Shown here: positions 1 through 8,929 of the stretch, in pieces
Layout: each line of letters begins with the position of its first letter
Numbering within the stretch: the first letter of the stretch is position 1
Assembly (NCBI GenBank): GCA_005502805.1
Contig: SCMY01000013.1
Location: 1 to 64,000, forward strand
DNA length: 64,000 nt
Source: Rhizobiales bacterium 2SD
GTDB taxonomy: Bacteria > Pseudomonadota > Alphaproteobacteria > Rhizobiales > Beijerinckiaceae
Direction of reading: 5' to 3'
Notes under the pieces: generated by a model
Databases searched by the model: none
Told to the model about the DNA's origin: nothing
What the model saw: the letters and a program-made list of their open reading frames with translations, nothing else
Program-made: the position numbers and the translations under genes

Positions 1-893
1 ATGTCGCCGTCATGGTAGTCGAAGACGTATTGATGCGTCATCGCAGCGTAGACGAGATAGCCACCCGTCGTGTGCAGAACACCCTTCGGCTTGCCCGTCG
101 AGCCCGACGTGTAAAGCAGGAACAGCGGGTCCTCCGCCTTGACCTCGACCGGCGGACAATGGCCCGAGACCTTCGCCGCCTCGTCATGGTACCAGACGTC
201 GCGGCCATCTTTCATGGTGACGTTGCCGCCGGTGCGCTTGACCACGATCACCGTGCCGATGCCGCCCTTCACCTTGTCGTCGGCGGCGTCGACATTCTTC
301 TTCAGCGGCACGGCGCGGCCGCCGCGCAGGCCCTCATCGGCAGTGATGACGATCTTCGAATCGGAATCCTCGATGCGGCTCGCCAGCGAATCCGGAGAGA
401 ACCCGCCGAACACCACCGAATGCATCGCGCCGATCCGGGCGCAGGCCAGCATCGCGTAGGCGGCTTCCGGGATCATCGGCAGGTAGATCGTGACCCGGTC
501 GCCCTTCTTGACGCCCTTGGCCTTCAGCACGTTCGCGAACTTGCAGACCTCGGTATAGAGCTGGCCGTAGCTGATCTTCTTCGACTCTGACGGATCGTCG
601 CCCTCCCAGATGATCGCCGTCTGCTTGGCCCGCGTCGGCAGATGCCGGTCGATACAGTTGAAGGCGACGTTGGTGGTGCCGTCCTCAAACCACTTGATCG
701 AGACCTTGCCGGGCTTGTAGCTGACGTTGCGCACCTTGCTGTAGGGCTTGAACCAGTCGATCCGCTTGCCGTGCTCCGCCCAGAACTTGTCCGGATCCTT
801 GATCGAGGCCGCGTACATCTTCTTGTACTTGGCGTCGTTCAGATAGGCCTTCTTGGCCCAGGACGCTGGCACGTCGTAGATCATCTCGGTCAT
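1..893 (-). CDS. acs: Acetyl-CoA synthetase, N-terminal part (cut by window edge)
   Basis: This is the first 297 codons of an AMP-forming acetate-CoA ligase, which activates acetate with ATP and CoA in the cytoplasm. The start MTEMIYDVPASWAKKAYLND and the early KFWAEHGKRIDWFKPY stretch are typical of the acetyl-CoA synthetase N-terminal domain. The phosphate-binding loop TSGSTGKPKG lies near residue 270, where it belongs in a protein of about 650 residues. The rest, including the acetylatable C-terminal lysine, is outside the window. The gene lies downstream of and in the same direction as the EVE-domain gene, across a 181-base gap with a strong stem-loop. The ATG at 893 gives the family-typical N-terminus. 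I am confident of family; propionyl-CoA synthetase is less likely. Confidence 0.95.
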   Translation of the reverse strand, partial: MTEMIYDVPASWAKKAYLNDAKYKKMYAASIKDPDKFWAEHGKRIDWFKPYSKVRNVSYKPGKVSIKWFEDGTTNVAFNCIDRHLPTRAKQTAIIWEGDDPSESKKISYGQLYTEVCKFANVLKAKGVKKGDRVTIYLPMIPEAAYAMLACARIGAMHSVVFGGFSPDSLASRIEDSDSKIVITADEGLRGGRAVPLKKNVDAADDKVKGGIGTVIVVKRTGGNVTMKDGRDVWYHDEAAKVSGHCPPVEVKAEDPLFLLYTSGSTGKPKGVLHTTGGYLVYAAMTHQYVFDYHDGD

Positions 894-1003
894 AACAGGC
901 GTCTCCCCAGACTTGGGCCGTCATCGGGACCGGTTTTGTCGGCTCGCAGCGACACGCCACGGCGATCCGACCGGCCTTGTTCGAGTTCGTCGCATCATAG
1001 GCA

Positions 1004-1036
1004 GCGAGCCCGCGCCGACAAGCGCCGCGGGCTCGC
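1004..1036. repeat. Strong inverted repeat between acs and the EVE gene
   Basis: Two perfectly complementary 11-base arms (1004-1014 and 1026-1036) flank an 11-base loop in the 181-base gap upstream of acs. No T-tract follows on either strand, so it is not a standard intrinsic terminator. It could attenuate read-through from the upstream genes or shape the acs leader. Function is inference. Confidence 0.5.
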
Positions 1037-1074
1037 ACTTTGGTGTCACAGACTTTTGGCGGAAATTCCGGCCG

Positions 1075-1485
1075 TCAGAGGCCGCCCATCTTGCAGACGA
1101 GGGCCCACTCCTCGTCCGTCACCGGCTGCACCGAGAGGCGAAAGGAGGTGACGAGCGACATCTTGGCGAGCTTCGGCTCGGCCTTGACCGCGGCGAGCGA
1201 AACCGGCTTCGGCAGCGGCTTCAGCGCCTTGAAATCGACCAGCACCCAGGGTGGGCCGGCCTCGGTCCAAGGATAGTGCTCCTTGATCACCTCGGCGATG
1301 CCGACGACCTCGAGCCCTTCATTCGAATGATAGAAGAAGACCTGATCGCCCTTTTTCATCGCCATCAGGTTGAGCTTGGCGGTGTGGTTCTTCACCCCGT
1401 CCCAATGCGTGCCCTTGGCCCCAGCCTTGACCAGGTCGTCCCAGGAGTAGACCGACGGTTCCGATTTGATCAGCCAGTGCGCCAT
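1075..1485 (-). CDS. EVE domain-containing protein
   Basis: This 136-residue protein is a single EVE domain, a PUA-like fold thought to recognise modified bases in RNA or DNA; the human relative is THYN1. The opening MAHWLIKSEPSVYSWDDL, the internal WDGVKNH and the GDQVFFYHSN motif are hallmark family segments, and the full length matches stand-alone members. Its ATG overlaps the TGA of the preceding small gene (TGATG), so the two are very likely translationally coupled. The exact cellular substrate is not known for bacterial members. Nothing suggests truncation. Confidence 0.92.
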   Translation of the reverse strand: MAHWLIKSEPSVYSWDDLVKAGAKGTHWDGVKNHTAKLNLMAMKKGDQVFFYHSNEGLEVVGIAEVIKEHYPWTEAGPPWVLVDFKALKPLPKPVSLAAVKAEPKLAKMSLVTSFRLSVQPVTDEEWALVCKMGGL

Positions 1486-1814
1486 CAGCCTTCGTCCTCT
1501 TCCTTCAAGGGCACCGGCGGCCGCGACGCCGCCTCGCCATTCTCATTCCAGAACCTGACCATCTCGCGCGTCAGCCCGGCATAATCCTGCGGGCTGAGCT
1601 CGACCCGGACCTCGCCCTCGCCGAAGGGCAGGATCAGCACGAAGCGATGCGTATCCTCGGCGCGCCGGCGGCGCAGCTCGATCACCCGCCCGGCGATGCG
1701 CCCGGCCAGCGGCACCGGCTGGCTCTCGGCGATCAGCTCGGAACCGGTCGTCTTGCGCACCTCCGCGATGCCGCGCGCCACCCGCTTCGTCAGATCGGAC
1801 CAGTCATTCGCCAT
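1485..1814 (-). CDS. Small conserved hypothetical protein
   Basis: A 109-residue soluble protein that I do not recognise. It has a basic arginine-rich centre (residues about 45-52) and an acidic C-terminus rich in E and D. There is no signal peptide, membrane segment or cysteine motif. It sits 13 bases after gpsA and its stop overlaps the EVE gene start, so gpsA, this gene and the EVE gene probably form one transcript. Base use matches its neighbours, which supports a real gene. The sequence gives no basis for a function. Confidence 0.75.
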   Translation of the reverse strand: MANDWSDLTKRVARGIAEVRKTTGSELIAESQPVPLAGRIAGRVIELRRRRAEDTHRFVLILPFGEGEVRVELSPQDYAGLTREMVRFWNENGEAASRPPVPLKEEDEG

Positions 1815-1827
1815 CTGCCCTCTCCGC

Positions 1828-2826
1828 TCAGTTTTCCGCCCTCACCGGCCGCGCCAGTAGGTCCGCGACCGCCTCGCGCACCCCGACGCTCCCGGCGATG
1901 ACACTCGCGACCGCTTCCGCGATCGGCATGTCGATCGCCTCTGCCCGCGCCATCTCGACCAGCACGGAGGCTGTGAAAGCGCCTTCGGCGAGCTTGCCGC
2001 CGGACGCTTCAGCCGGCGTCTTGCCCTGCCCCAGCGCCTGACCATAGGCGAAATTGCGCGATTGGGCCGTGGCGCAGGAGAGCACGACGTCGCCCAGGCC
2101 CGAAAGCCCCATCAGCGTCTCGGCCTGGGCGCCATGCGCCTCGCCGAAGCGCCGCAGCTCGGAAAAGCCGCGCGCCACCAGGGCCGCGCGGGCGCTCTCG
2201 CCGAGGCCCAGCCCGATGGCGATGCCGGCGGCGATGGCGAGCACGTTCTTCGCGGCACCGCCGATCTCGACACCGCGCGGATCATTGCTGTGGTAGATGC
2301 GTAGCGCCGAGGAATTCAGAGCCTCCGCCAGCGACTTGGCCAAGGCGGCGTCGGCTGAAGCCAGCGTCAGTGCCGTCGGCAATCCGCGCGCGATGTCAGC
2401 GGCGAAGCTCGGCCCGGACAATACCGCCGGAACCGCCTGCGGCAGCACCTCGGCGATGATCTGCGTGGTGAAGCGCCCGCTGCCCTGCTCGATGCCCTTG
2501 GCCGCCGAGATCACCGGCAGCCCAGCCGGCAGCGCCGGAGCGAGCAATGTCGAGGCTGAACGCAAGGCCTGCGTCGGCACCGCCAGGATCAGCGCCTCGA
2601 CCGAGCCCAGCGCCGCAATGTCAGATACCGCTTCGATCGCCTCGGCCAGCTTCGCACCCGGCAATCGCGGCGCCTCACGCTGCCCGCGCAGGCTCGCCAC
2701 CGTCTCCGCATCGCGGGCCCAGAGCAGCACGCGCCGCCCGGCCCGCGCCGCCGCGAGCGCAAGCGCTGTGCCGAAAGCGCCGGCGCCGGCGACGCCGATC
2801 GTCCGGTAACGGCTTTTTGTGCTCAC
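1828..2826 (-). CDS. gpsA: Glycerol-3-phosphate dehydrogenase [NAD(P)+]
   Basis: This 332-residue cytoplasmic enzyme reduces dihydroxyacetone phosphate to sn-glycerol-3-phosphate, the backbone precursor of phospholipids. The N-terminal Rossmann nucleotide loop (GVAGAGAFGTALA) starts near residue 10, followed by the SAAKGIE segment and the LSGPSFA motif. The C-terminal half holds EIGGAAKNVLAIAAGIAIGL with the catalytic lysine, and a later GLSGLGD segment. I take the GTG at 2826 as start because it places the Rossmann loop correctly and overlaps the tsaD stop (GTGA). The open frame continues upstream to 2949, but that part reads only as antisense-like arginine-rich sequence inside tsaD. Pairing with tsaD is common in this order. 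Confidence 0.96.
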   Translation of the reverse strand: MSTKSRYRTIGVAGAGAFGTALALAAARAGRRVLLWARDAETVASLRGQREAPRLPGAKLAEAIEAVSDIAALGSVEALILAVPTQALRSASTLLAPALPAGLPVISAAKGIEQGSGRFTTQIIAEVLPQAVPAVLSGPSFAADIARGLPTALTLASADAALAKSLAEALNSSALRIYHSNDPRGVEIGGAAKNVLAIAAGIAIGLGLGESARAALVARGFSELRRFGEAHGAQAETLMGLSGLGDVVLSCATAQSRNFAYGQALGQGKTPAEASGGKLAEGAFTASVLVEMARAEAIDMPIAEAVASVIAGSVGVREAVADLLARPVRAEN

Positions 2827-3875
2827 ACCTGCGTCCTGAGTTCGTCGAGCGGCCAGCGCGGGCGCGCCACCGCGCCCATGTCGTCGACCAGGCCGAGGCG
2901 CAGGCGCTCCAGCCCGGCCCAGGCGATCATCGCGCCATTGTCGCCGCACAGCGCCACCGGCGGTGCGACCATCGGCAAGCCGGCCTCGGTCGCGAGGCGT
3001 GCCAGGCCATTGCGGATCTGCTGGTTGGCGGCGACGCCACCGGCGACGACGAGCGAAGAGGGCTTGATTCCAGCCTCGCGGCAGGCCCGCAGGCCGGCGC
3101 GCGTGCGGTCGACCAGCACATCGACGACCGCCGCCTGGAAGGAGGCGCAGAGATCGGCGACATCGCGATCCGACAGGGGCGCGATCCGCTCGGCGACCAG
3201 CCGCACCGCCGTCTTCAGGCCCGAGAGCGAGAAATCCGGATTGGGCCGCCCGTTCATCGGCCGTGGGAAGTCGAAGCGCTCGGGATCGCCCTTCAACGCC
3301 TCGCGCTCGACCGAAGGGCCGCCCGGATAGGGCAGGCCGAGCATCTTGGCGATCTTGTCGAAGGCTTCGCCGACCGCATCGTCGATCGTGGTGCCGAGGC
3401 GCAGATAGTCGCCGACGCCGCGCACAGCGAGCAATTGCGTGTGCCCGCCCGAGACCAGCAGCAGCAGATAGGGGAAGGCGAGATCGTCGGTCAGGCGCGC
3501 CGTCAGTGCATGCCCCTCGAGATGGTTGATCGCGATGAAGGGCCGGCCCGTCACCAGCGCGATCGCCTTCGCTGTCGTGAGGCCGACCATGACGCCGCCG
3601 ACCAGCCCGGGCCCGGCGGCGGCGGCGACGCCATCGATCTCGGACGGCTTCATGCCCGCAGTCTCGAAAGCGCGCGCCACGATCCGGTCGATCGCCTCGA
3701 CATGGGCGCGCGCTGCGATCTCCGGCACGACACCGCCATAGGCGGCATGGGCCGCGATCTGACTAAGGACTTCGTTCGACAAGATCTTGGTCTCGCCGGA
3801 GCGTTCGACTGAAACAATCGCGGCGGCCGTCTCGTCGCAGGTCGTCTCTATGCCCAGAACTCGCATGCTCGTCAT
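2823..3875 (-). CDS. tsaD: tRNA N6-threonylcarbamoyladenosine synthase TsaD
   Basis: TsaD transfers the threonylcarbamoyl group from TC-AMP to A37 of ANN-decoding tRNAs, working with TsaB and TsaE in the cytoplasm. The start motif VLGIETTCDETAAAIV is the ASKHA phosphate-binding loop, and the metal-binding HAAYGGVVPE and NHLEGH histidines follow. SGGHTQLL and the late GGVAANQ segment complete the family signature. The 350-residue length is normal. The ATG at 3875 is given; a second ATG at 3866 (MRVLGIETT) is equally plausible. Its stop overlaps the gpsA start. It runs divergently from the hemD fusion gene. Confidence 0.97.
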   Translation of the reverse strand: MTSMRVLGIETTCDETAAAIVSVERSGETKILSNEVLSQIAAHAAYGGVVPEIAARAHVEAIDRIVARAFETAGMKPSEIDGVAAAAGPGLVGGVMVGLTTAKAIALVTGRPFIAINHLEGHALTARLTDDLAFPYLLLLVSGGHTQLLAVRGVGDYLRLGTTIDDAVGEAFDKIAKMLGLPYPGGPSVEREALKGDPERFDFPRPMNGRPNPDFSLSGLKTAVRLVAERIAPLSDRDVADLCASFQAAVVDVLVDRTRAGLRACREAGIKPSSLVVAGGVAANQQIRNGLARLATEAGLPMVAPPVALCGDNGAMIAWAGLERLRLGLVDDMGAVARPRWPLDELRTQV

Positions 3876-4180
3876 GGTGTTGGGCGGGCATCGGCGATGA
3901 TGGCCGGGCTACCGCCGGGGTGCGCGGTTTCGCGCGGGGATTTCCTCCGTATAGTGCTGCATGAAGGAGAAGGCCAATGCCCAGCGCCGGCCCCTATGCG
4001 CAGAACCGGAGACCTCGCAGCAGATGACCGACATGCCGATCGCCGGTTGCAGCATCCTTGCAGGAAAATGCCTTGGTTCCGTCACGGAGACCGCGCAGGG
4101 AGCAAGGATCGGGTGCGTCGTTTGCGACCGCATCCAGCCCGGCAGCTTCGACCCGGCCTGAGCCCGCACGAGGAGACGAT
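3876..4180. other. Divergent intergenic region tsaD / hemD-mic60; no hemC
   Basis: This 305-base stretch separates two divergent operons and must hold both promoters. Short open frames are present (for example 3961-4161 on the plus strand), but none resembles a known protein. I looked for porphobilinogen deaminase (hemC), which usually sits here in relatives, and found no remnant of it. A good ribosome binding site (GAGGAG, 4170-4175) precedes the ATG at 4181. Confidence 0.6.
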
Positions 4181-6145
4181 ATGCGCGTTTTGGTGTTCAG
4201 ACCGCTCGAGGATGCCGAGCGCAGCGCGCAAAGCTTGCGCGAGCGCGGCAAGGACCCTGTGGTCGCGCCGCTGTTTCAGGTCCTTCCGAGCGGCGAGAAG
4301 CCGCCCAAGGGGACATTCGATGCGCTGGTGCTGACCAGCGCCAATGCCGTGCCGGCGCTGGAGAGTCTGCCGAAGAGCTGGCGCGGTACCCTTCCTGCCT
4401 TCTGTGTCGGCACACGTACGGCGGACGCCGCCGGCAAGCTCGGCTTCACCACCCACAGCGCCAAAGGCGGACGCGCCGAATTGCTGGCGCTGATTCTCGA
4501 ACAACTGCCGAAGGGCCAGAAGCTGCTGCTCGTTGCCGGCCGCGACCGGCATGAAGACCTGCCACAGCACTTGCGCGACGCCGGGCATGAGGTGACGATC
4601 TGGACCGCTTATGAAGCCAAGGCGGTCGAGGCCCTGCCCGCTGCTGCCGGCGATGCGTTGCGCGACGGCTCGGCCGACGCAGCTCTCCATTATTCGCCGC
4701 GCAGCGCAGAAGTCTTCTTCGATCTCGCCGGCAAGGCGGGCTTGACCGAGCAGGCGCGGGCCCTGCCGCAGATCGCGCTCTCGGCCGCGATCGCCGCACC
4801 GCTGATCTCGGCCGGCTCCGACACCGTGCTCGTCGCCGAACATCCCGAGGAAGCCGCACTCTTCGCCGCGCTCGACCAGCTTCCCGCTCGCACTTTGCTG
4901 ACCGGCGATGCTAAGGAGCCGGCAGCGGCGGACGACAAGGCGGACAGGGACGAGATGACGGCGGAGCCGAGCAGCGACCAGAGCCAGACCGGCAAACGCC
5001 GCAATCGCTCGGGCCGGACGCCACCGACTATCGAGCTGGCGGCGACGGAAACCACGCAGGCATCCCAGTCCGAGGCGCCTGCCTCGGCAACCAGCGCTGC
5101 AGAGGCGGAACGCGTCGAGACCCAGGCCGAAGCCGTCCTGCCGACCGAGGCACTGGCTCAAGAGTTCACGCCGCCGCCGGTACCCGAACATCAGCGCCGC
5201 TTCAGCCTGCCGACCGTCGCGGTTGCCGGCCTCACCGGCGGCGTGATCGGCGCCGGCCTGGTGCTGCTGGGCCTACGGCTCGCCAGCCCCGATGACGACG
5301 CACGCCTCGCCGAGCTCACGAAGCGCATCGAGACCCTGCAGGCGCAGAGCGCCGTCCTACCCAATCGCGCTGCGCTCGACGCCGTCGACCGCAAGGCGAT
5401 AGCCGCAGCCGAAAGCGCCGCCAAGGCGAGCAGCGAGGCGCAGGCCAATGCCGCCCGGCTCGCCGAACTGGCCAAGGCCGCCCCCGCTGCGGATGCGAAC
5501 CTCGCCGCCGCCTTCAACGAGAAGCTGAACCGGGCCGACAACGCCGCCGCCGCCGCGCGCGACGCAGCCACGACGCTGAGCCAGCGCCTCGCCGGCGTCG
5601 AGGCCGCGGCCAAGAATGCCGCCCAACCCAGTCGGCAGGCAGTTGCCGCCGCACGCGTCGTCCTGGCCGAACGCATCCGCGACGCGATCGGCTCCGGCCG
5701 CCCCTTCCAGAACGATCTTGCAGCGCTCGGTGACATCCCCGCCGAACAGAAGGCGGCACTCGCCGCCGTCGCCGGCAGCGGCGCTCCGACGCGCGACAAG
5801 CTGCTGGCGCAGTTCAAGAGCCATCACGCCTTGTTCGTGCGCGAGACCGCGCCGGCAGCGAACAGCTGGGAAGACAAGCTGCTCGGCCTGGCGAGCCGCA
5901 TCGTCACCATCCGGCCCGTTGGCGATTCCGGTTCCAGCGATCCCGCGACCCTGCCGATCCGTCTGGAAGGCGCGCTCGCCCAGAACGACGTCTCGAAGGC
6001 AGCCGAGCTCTGGACGCAATTGCCGGAACCGGCGCGGCGCGGCAGCGAAGCTTTCGGCGCGGCGCTGAAGCAGCGGGCGGTCGCGGAAACGACGGTCAAC
6101 CGCATCGCGCAGGATGCGGTCGCGGCGCTGGGCACGGCAGGCTGA
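4181..6145 (+). CDS. HemD-Mic60 fusion: uroporphyrinogen-III synthase joined to a mitofilin-type membrane protein
   Basis: One uninterrupted 654-codon frame encodes two proteins that are normally separate neighbours. Residues 1 to about 245 match uroporphyrinogen-III synthase, which cyclises hydroxymethylbilane in heme and siroheme synthesis; VLTSANAVPAL and HYSPRSAEVFF are family landmarks. From about residue 259 the sequence reads as alphaproteobacterial Mic60: a basic N-terminal segment (GRTPPTIELAATE), a membrane helix at roughly 344-366, an alanine-rich coiled coil at about 375-480 and a C-terminal mitofilin signature domain. Mic60 shapes inner-membrane invaginations. An ATG at 4955 with a purine-rich leader (AGGGACGAG) could allow separate Mic60 translation. 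The start at 4181 has a good ribosome binding site. The next gene follows after 14 bases. Confidence 0.88.
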   Translation: MRVLVFRPLEDAERSAQSLRERGKDPVVAPLFQVLPSGEKPPKGTFDALVLTSANAVPALESLPKSWRGTLPAFCVGTRTADAAGKLGFTTHSAKGGRAELLALILEQLPKGQKLLLVAGRDRHEDLPQHLRDAGHEVTIWTAYEAKAVEALPAAAGDALRDGSADAALHYSPRSAEVFFDLAGKAGLTEQARALPQIALSAAIAAPLISAGSDTVLVAEHPEEAALFAALDQLPARTLLTGDAKEPAAADDKADRDEMTAEPSSDQSQTGKRRNRSGRTPPTIELAATETTQASQSEAPASATSAAEAERVETQAEAVLPTEALAQEFTPPPVPEHQRRFSLPTVAVAGLTGGVIGAGLVLLGLRLASPDDDARLAELTKRIETLQAQSAVLPNRAALDAVDRKAIAAAESAAKASSEAQANAARLAELAKAAPAADANLAAAFNEKLNRADNAAAAARDAATTLSQRLAGVEAAAKNAAQPSRQAVAAARVVLAERIRDAIGSGRPFQNDLAALGDIPAEQKAALAAVAGSGAPTRDKLLAQFKSHHALFVRETAPAANSWEDKLLGLASRIVTIRPVGDSGSSDPATLPIRLEGALAQNDVSKAAELWTQLPEPARRGSEAFGAALKQRAVAETTVNRIAQDAVAALGTAG

Positions 6146-6159
6146 GAGGATAGATCCCG

Positions 6160-7788
6160 ATGGTTCGCGTACTGGTCTATCTCCTCGTCATCGCCGCCCT
6201 CGCTGCCGGCGCCGTCTGGCTCGCCGACCGGCCGGGCGAGGTCTCGATCCTCTGGCAGGGCTACCGCATCGACACCAGCGTCGCGATCGCGGCGATCGGC
6301 GTCGTCGTGCTCGCCTTCCTCGCTCTGGTCGCCTGGGCGGTGATGCGCTTCGTCTTCGGCCTGCCCTCGGCCTTCGGCTTCGCCTCGCGGGCCCGGCGCC
6401 GGGCCCGCGGCTTCGAGGCGATCTCGCGCGGCATGGTCGCAATCGGCGCGGGTGATCCCGTCGCCGCCGGGCGCTATGCGGCCGACGCCCGCAAATTCGC
6501 CGCCAGCGAACCGCTGACGCTGCTGCTCGAAGCACAATCGGCCCAGCTCTCCGGCGATCGCGGCCAGGCCGAGGCTGCCTTCAAGGCGATGCTCGACAAG
6601 CCCGAGACCCGCGTGCTCGGCCTGCGCGGCCTCTTCGTCGAGGCGCGCCGGCGCGGCGACATGGCCGCCGCCCGCGCCTTCGCCGACGATGCGGTGCGCC
6701 GCTCGCCTTCGCTTGCCTGGGCAAACGACGCCCTGCTCGACTTCCACACTGCCGCCGGCGACTGGCAGGCGGCCCGCACCGCCGTCGAGCGTCGTGCCGC
6801 ACTTCGCCTCGCCGACAAGGGCGAGGCGAAACGCCAGCGCGCCGTCCTGCTCGCGGCCGAGGCGCTGGACGCCAAGGACCGCGAGCCCGAGAAGGCGCTC
6901 GCCGCCGCGCTCGAAGCCGTCAAGCTCGCTCCGGGCCTCACCCCTGCCGCAGCCCTCGCCGGCCGGATGCTGTCCGAACGTGGCGACATCAAGAAGGCCG
7001 CAAGACTGCTGGAAGCCGCCTGGAAACAGGTCTCGCATCCCGACATCGCCAGCGCCTATCTCGACGTCCGTCCCGGCGACAGCGCCCGCGACCGCTTCGC
7101 CCGTGCCGAGACACTGACCAAGCTCAGGCCCGCCGATCCAGAGGGCGTGCTCGCTCTCGCGGGCGCCGCCATCCATGCCCAGGACTTCGCCCGCGCTCGC
7201 GCCACGCTGAAGCCGCTGCTTGCCGGCGGTGCCTCGGTCCGCGCCTGCCTGCTGATGGCCGAGCTGGAGGAGGCCGAGCATGGCGCCACCGGCCGCGTCC
7301 GCGAATGGCTGGCGCGCGCCACCCGTGCGCCACGTGATGCCGCCTGGGTCGCCGATGGCCTGGTTTCCGACCAGTGGCTGCCGGTCTCGCCCATCTCGGG
7401 CCGGCTCGATGCCTTCGTCTGGACAGTCCCGCCTGCGACGCTCGGCAGCCAGGGCGCCCATCTCGGCGACGACGTCCTCGCCGATCTCGACGAGCCCTCG
7501 GCGCCGCTGTTGGAGGGCAAGGCAGAAGTCGCGGAGGCTGTGACGGTTCCGGCGGCAGCCGGGCTGGCGCCGCCGGCTGCGCCCCAACAACCAAAATCAG
7601 AGCTGAAGCCGGAGCCGTCTGCCGCGATGGCCCCTCCCCCGGCCGAACCAGTCGTCGAGATCACGCCGACCTCGCAACAGGCCAAACCCGCTCCGGTCGT
7701 CTTCCCGGTCCCACACGCACCCGATGATCCCGGTCCGGAACAGCAAGCTCCCGGCGAAACCAAGGGCCGCTTCCGGATATTCAGTTAG
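6160..7788 (+). CDS. HemY_N-domain TPR membrane protein (Orf52-type)
   Basis: This 542-residue protein has two N-terminal membrane helices (about residues 4-22 and 40-65), a HemY_N region (ILWQGYRIDTSVA) and then helical TPR-like repeats to about residue 430. The tail is a low-complexity proline/alanine-rich segment. In alphaproteobacteria this gene typically follows mic60 in the heme cluster, and its product is thought to act with Mic60 at the membrane; it is not protoporphyrinogen oxidase despite the HemY name. It lies 14 bases after the HemD-Mic60 fusion with GAGAGGA ahead of the ATG, so the two are one operon. Its biochemical role is not established. Confidence 0.9.
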   Translation: MVRVLVYLLVIAALAAGAVWLADRPGEVSILWQGYRIDTSVAIAAIGVVVLAFLALVAWAVMRFVFGLPSAFGFASRARRRARGFEAISRGMVAIGAGDPVAAGRYAADARKFAASEPLTLLLEAQSAQLSGDRGQAEAAFKAMLDKPETRVLGLRGLFVEARRRGDMAAARAFADDAVRRSPSLAWANDALLDFHTAAGDWQAARTAVERRAALRLADKGEAKRQRAVLLAAEALDAKDREPEKALAAALEAVKLAPGLTPAAALAGRMLSERGDIKKAARLLEAAWKQVSHPDIASAYLDVRPGDSARDRFARAETLTKLRPADPEGVLALAGAAIHAQDFARARATLKPLLAGGASVRACLLMAELEEAEHGATGRVREWLARATRAPRDAAWVADGLVSDQWLPVSPISGRLDAFVWTVPPATLGSQGAHLGDDVLADLDEPSAPLLEGKAEVAEAVTVPAAAGLAPPAAPQQPKSELKPEPSAAMAPPPAEPVVEITPTSQQAKPAPVVFPVPHAPDDPGPEQQAPGETKGRFRIFS

Positions 7789-7794
7789 TCGACA

Positions 7795-7837
7795 CGTCAT
7801 TCTCGGCGGGAGCGGAGATACCGAGAATGGCGTGACG
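7795..7837. repeat. Palindromic intergenic repeat, single-hairpin copy
   Basis: The arms ATTCTCGG (7799-7806) and CCGAGAAT (7821-7828) are complementary, and outer CGTCA/TGACG bases extend the pairing imperfectly. The same ATTCTCGG...CCGAGAAT core occurs at 22255-22288 and 59274-59307. It lies just after the HemY-like gene and could serve as a transcript-end structure. Confidence 0.55.
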
Positions 7838-8041
7838 AGGAACCAGGCGCCTTGACCAGCCGGAACAGCTCGATTCGGGTCCGCATCCGCCAATGCAAGA
7901 ACTGCCGGGAGCCTCCATTCTGAAGTGAGACCGTGATCCGCGTTGGTGATCGAAACGAAGTGCCTTTCGTCTGCGCGAATTCTTCTGCGAAACACTGAAG
8001 AGAGGCTTCGCGCACTTTATGGAGGCGGGCAGTATCCGCTT

Positions 8042-8929
8042 ATGCCTGAACATCACGTCTTCGACCGCGCGCTCTATCGCCGCCGCCTTTCGGCTGCGCT
8101 CGACGCCGGCTACCCCGATTTCCTGCTGGCGCGCTGTGTCGCCGATCTCGACGAGCGGCTTTCCGCCGTGCTTCGCCGCTTCGAGCGGGCAATCGACCTC
8201 GGCACGCCGCTACCTTTGGCGGAGCCTGTGTTGCAGGCAAGAGCCAACGATCCGCTGCGCATGGCGGAGGTCCCGGATACCGACGCTGCCCTCGTCGGCG
8301 ATCTCGAAGCTTTGCCCTTCGCCGCGGAATCGCTCGATCTCGCGGCCTCGCTGCTGGCGCTGCATGCGGTCAACGACCTGCCGGGAGCCCTCATCCAGAT
8401 CAAGCGGGCGCTCAGACCCGACGGGCTCTTCATCGCCTGCCTGCTCGGCGGCCAGAGCCTGACCGAACTGCGCCAGTCGCTGCTGGCGGCCGAGGTCGAA
8501 GTGGCCGGTGGAGCGAGCCCGCGCGTCGCGCCTTTCGCCGATCTGCGCGATCTCGGCGGCTTGCTGCAGCGGGCCGGCTTCGCGCTGCCCGTCATCGACA
8601 GCGAGAGCGTCACGGTCCGCTATGGCGACATGTTCGGCCTGCTGCGGGATCTGCGCGCCATGGGCTGGGCCAATGCACTGACCGAGCGCAGCCGCAAGCC
8701 GCTGCGGCGCGGCGTGCTGCTGCGGGCGGCCGAGCTCTATGCCGAGCGCTTTGCCGATCCGGACGGGCGCCTGCGCGCCACCTTCGAGATCGTCTGGCTC
8801 TCCGGCTGGGCGCCGCATGAGAGCCAGCAGAAGCCGCTGCGGCCCGGCTCGGCCAAGGCGCGCTTGGCGGATGCGCTCGGCGTTGCCGAGATCGGTACGG
8901 GCGACAAGGCGGGCGGGGAGAAGCCATGA
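8042..8929 (+). CDS. SAM-dependent methyltransferase, NDUFAF5/BioC-like
   Basis: A 295-residue class I methyltransferase-like protein. It opens with VFDRALYRRRL, as in the NDUFAF5 group, which modifies or assembles a complex I subunit in mitochondria. A degenerate SAM-binding core follows, with the conserved LPFAAESLDLAASLLALHAV stretch replacing the usual acidic motif, and then the FIACLLGGQSL segment. I start at ATG 8042 (MPEHHVFDR), preceded by GGAGG about 15 bases upstream; the open frame reaches back to 7943, but that part reads as non-coding. Its stop overlaps the thioesterase ATG. The substrate is inference; many of these are annotated only as methyltransferases. Confidence 0.82.
   Translation: MPEHHVFDRALYRRRLSAALDAGYPDFLLARCVADLDERLSAVLRRFERAIDLGTPLPLAEPVLQARANDPLRMAEVPDTDAALVGDLEALPFAAESLDLAASLLALHAVNDLPGALIQIKRALRPDGLFIACLLGGQSLTELRQSLLAAEVEVAGGASPRVAPFADLRDLGGLLQRAGFALPVIDSESVTVRYGDMFGLLRDLRAMGWANALTERSRKPLRRGVLLRAAELYAERFADPDGRLRATFEIVWLSGWAPHESQQKPLRPGSAKARLADALGVAEIGTGDKAGGEKP

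Noticed and set aside
3961..4161. Small open frame in the tsaD/hemD gap as a possible gene or hemC remnant
   Set aside because: It resembles no hemC segment and no known protein; cysteine-containing but without support.
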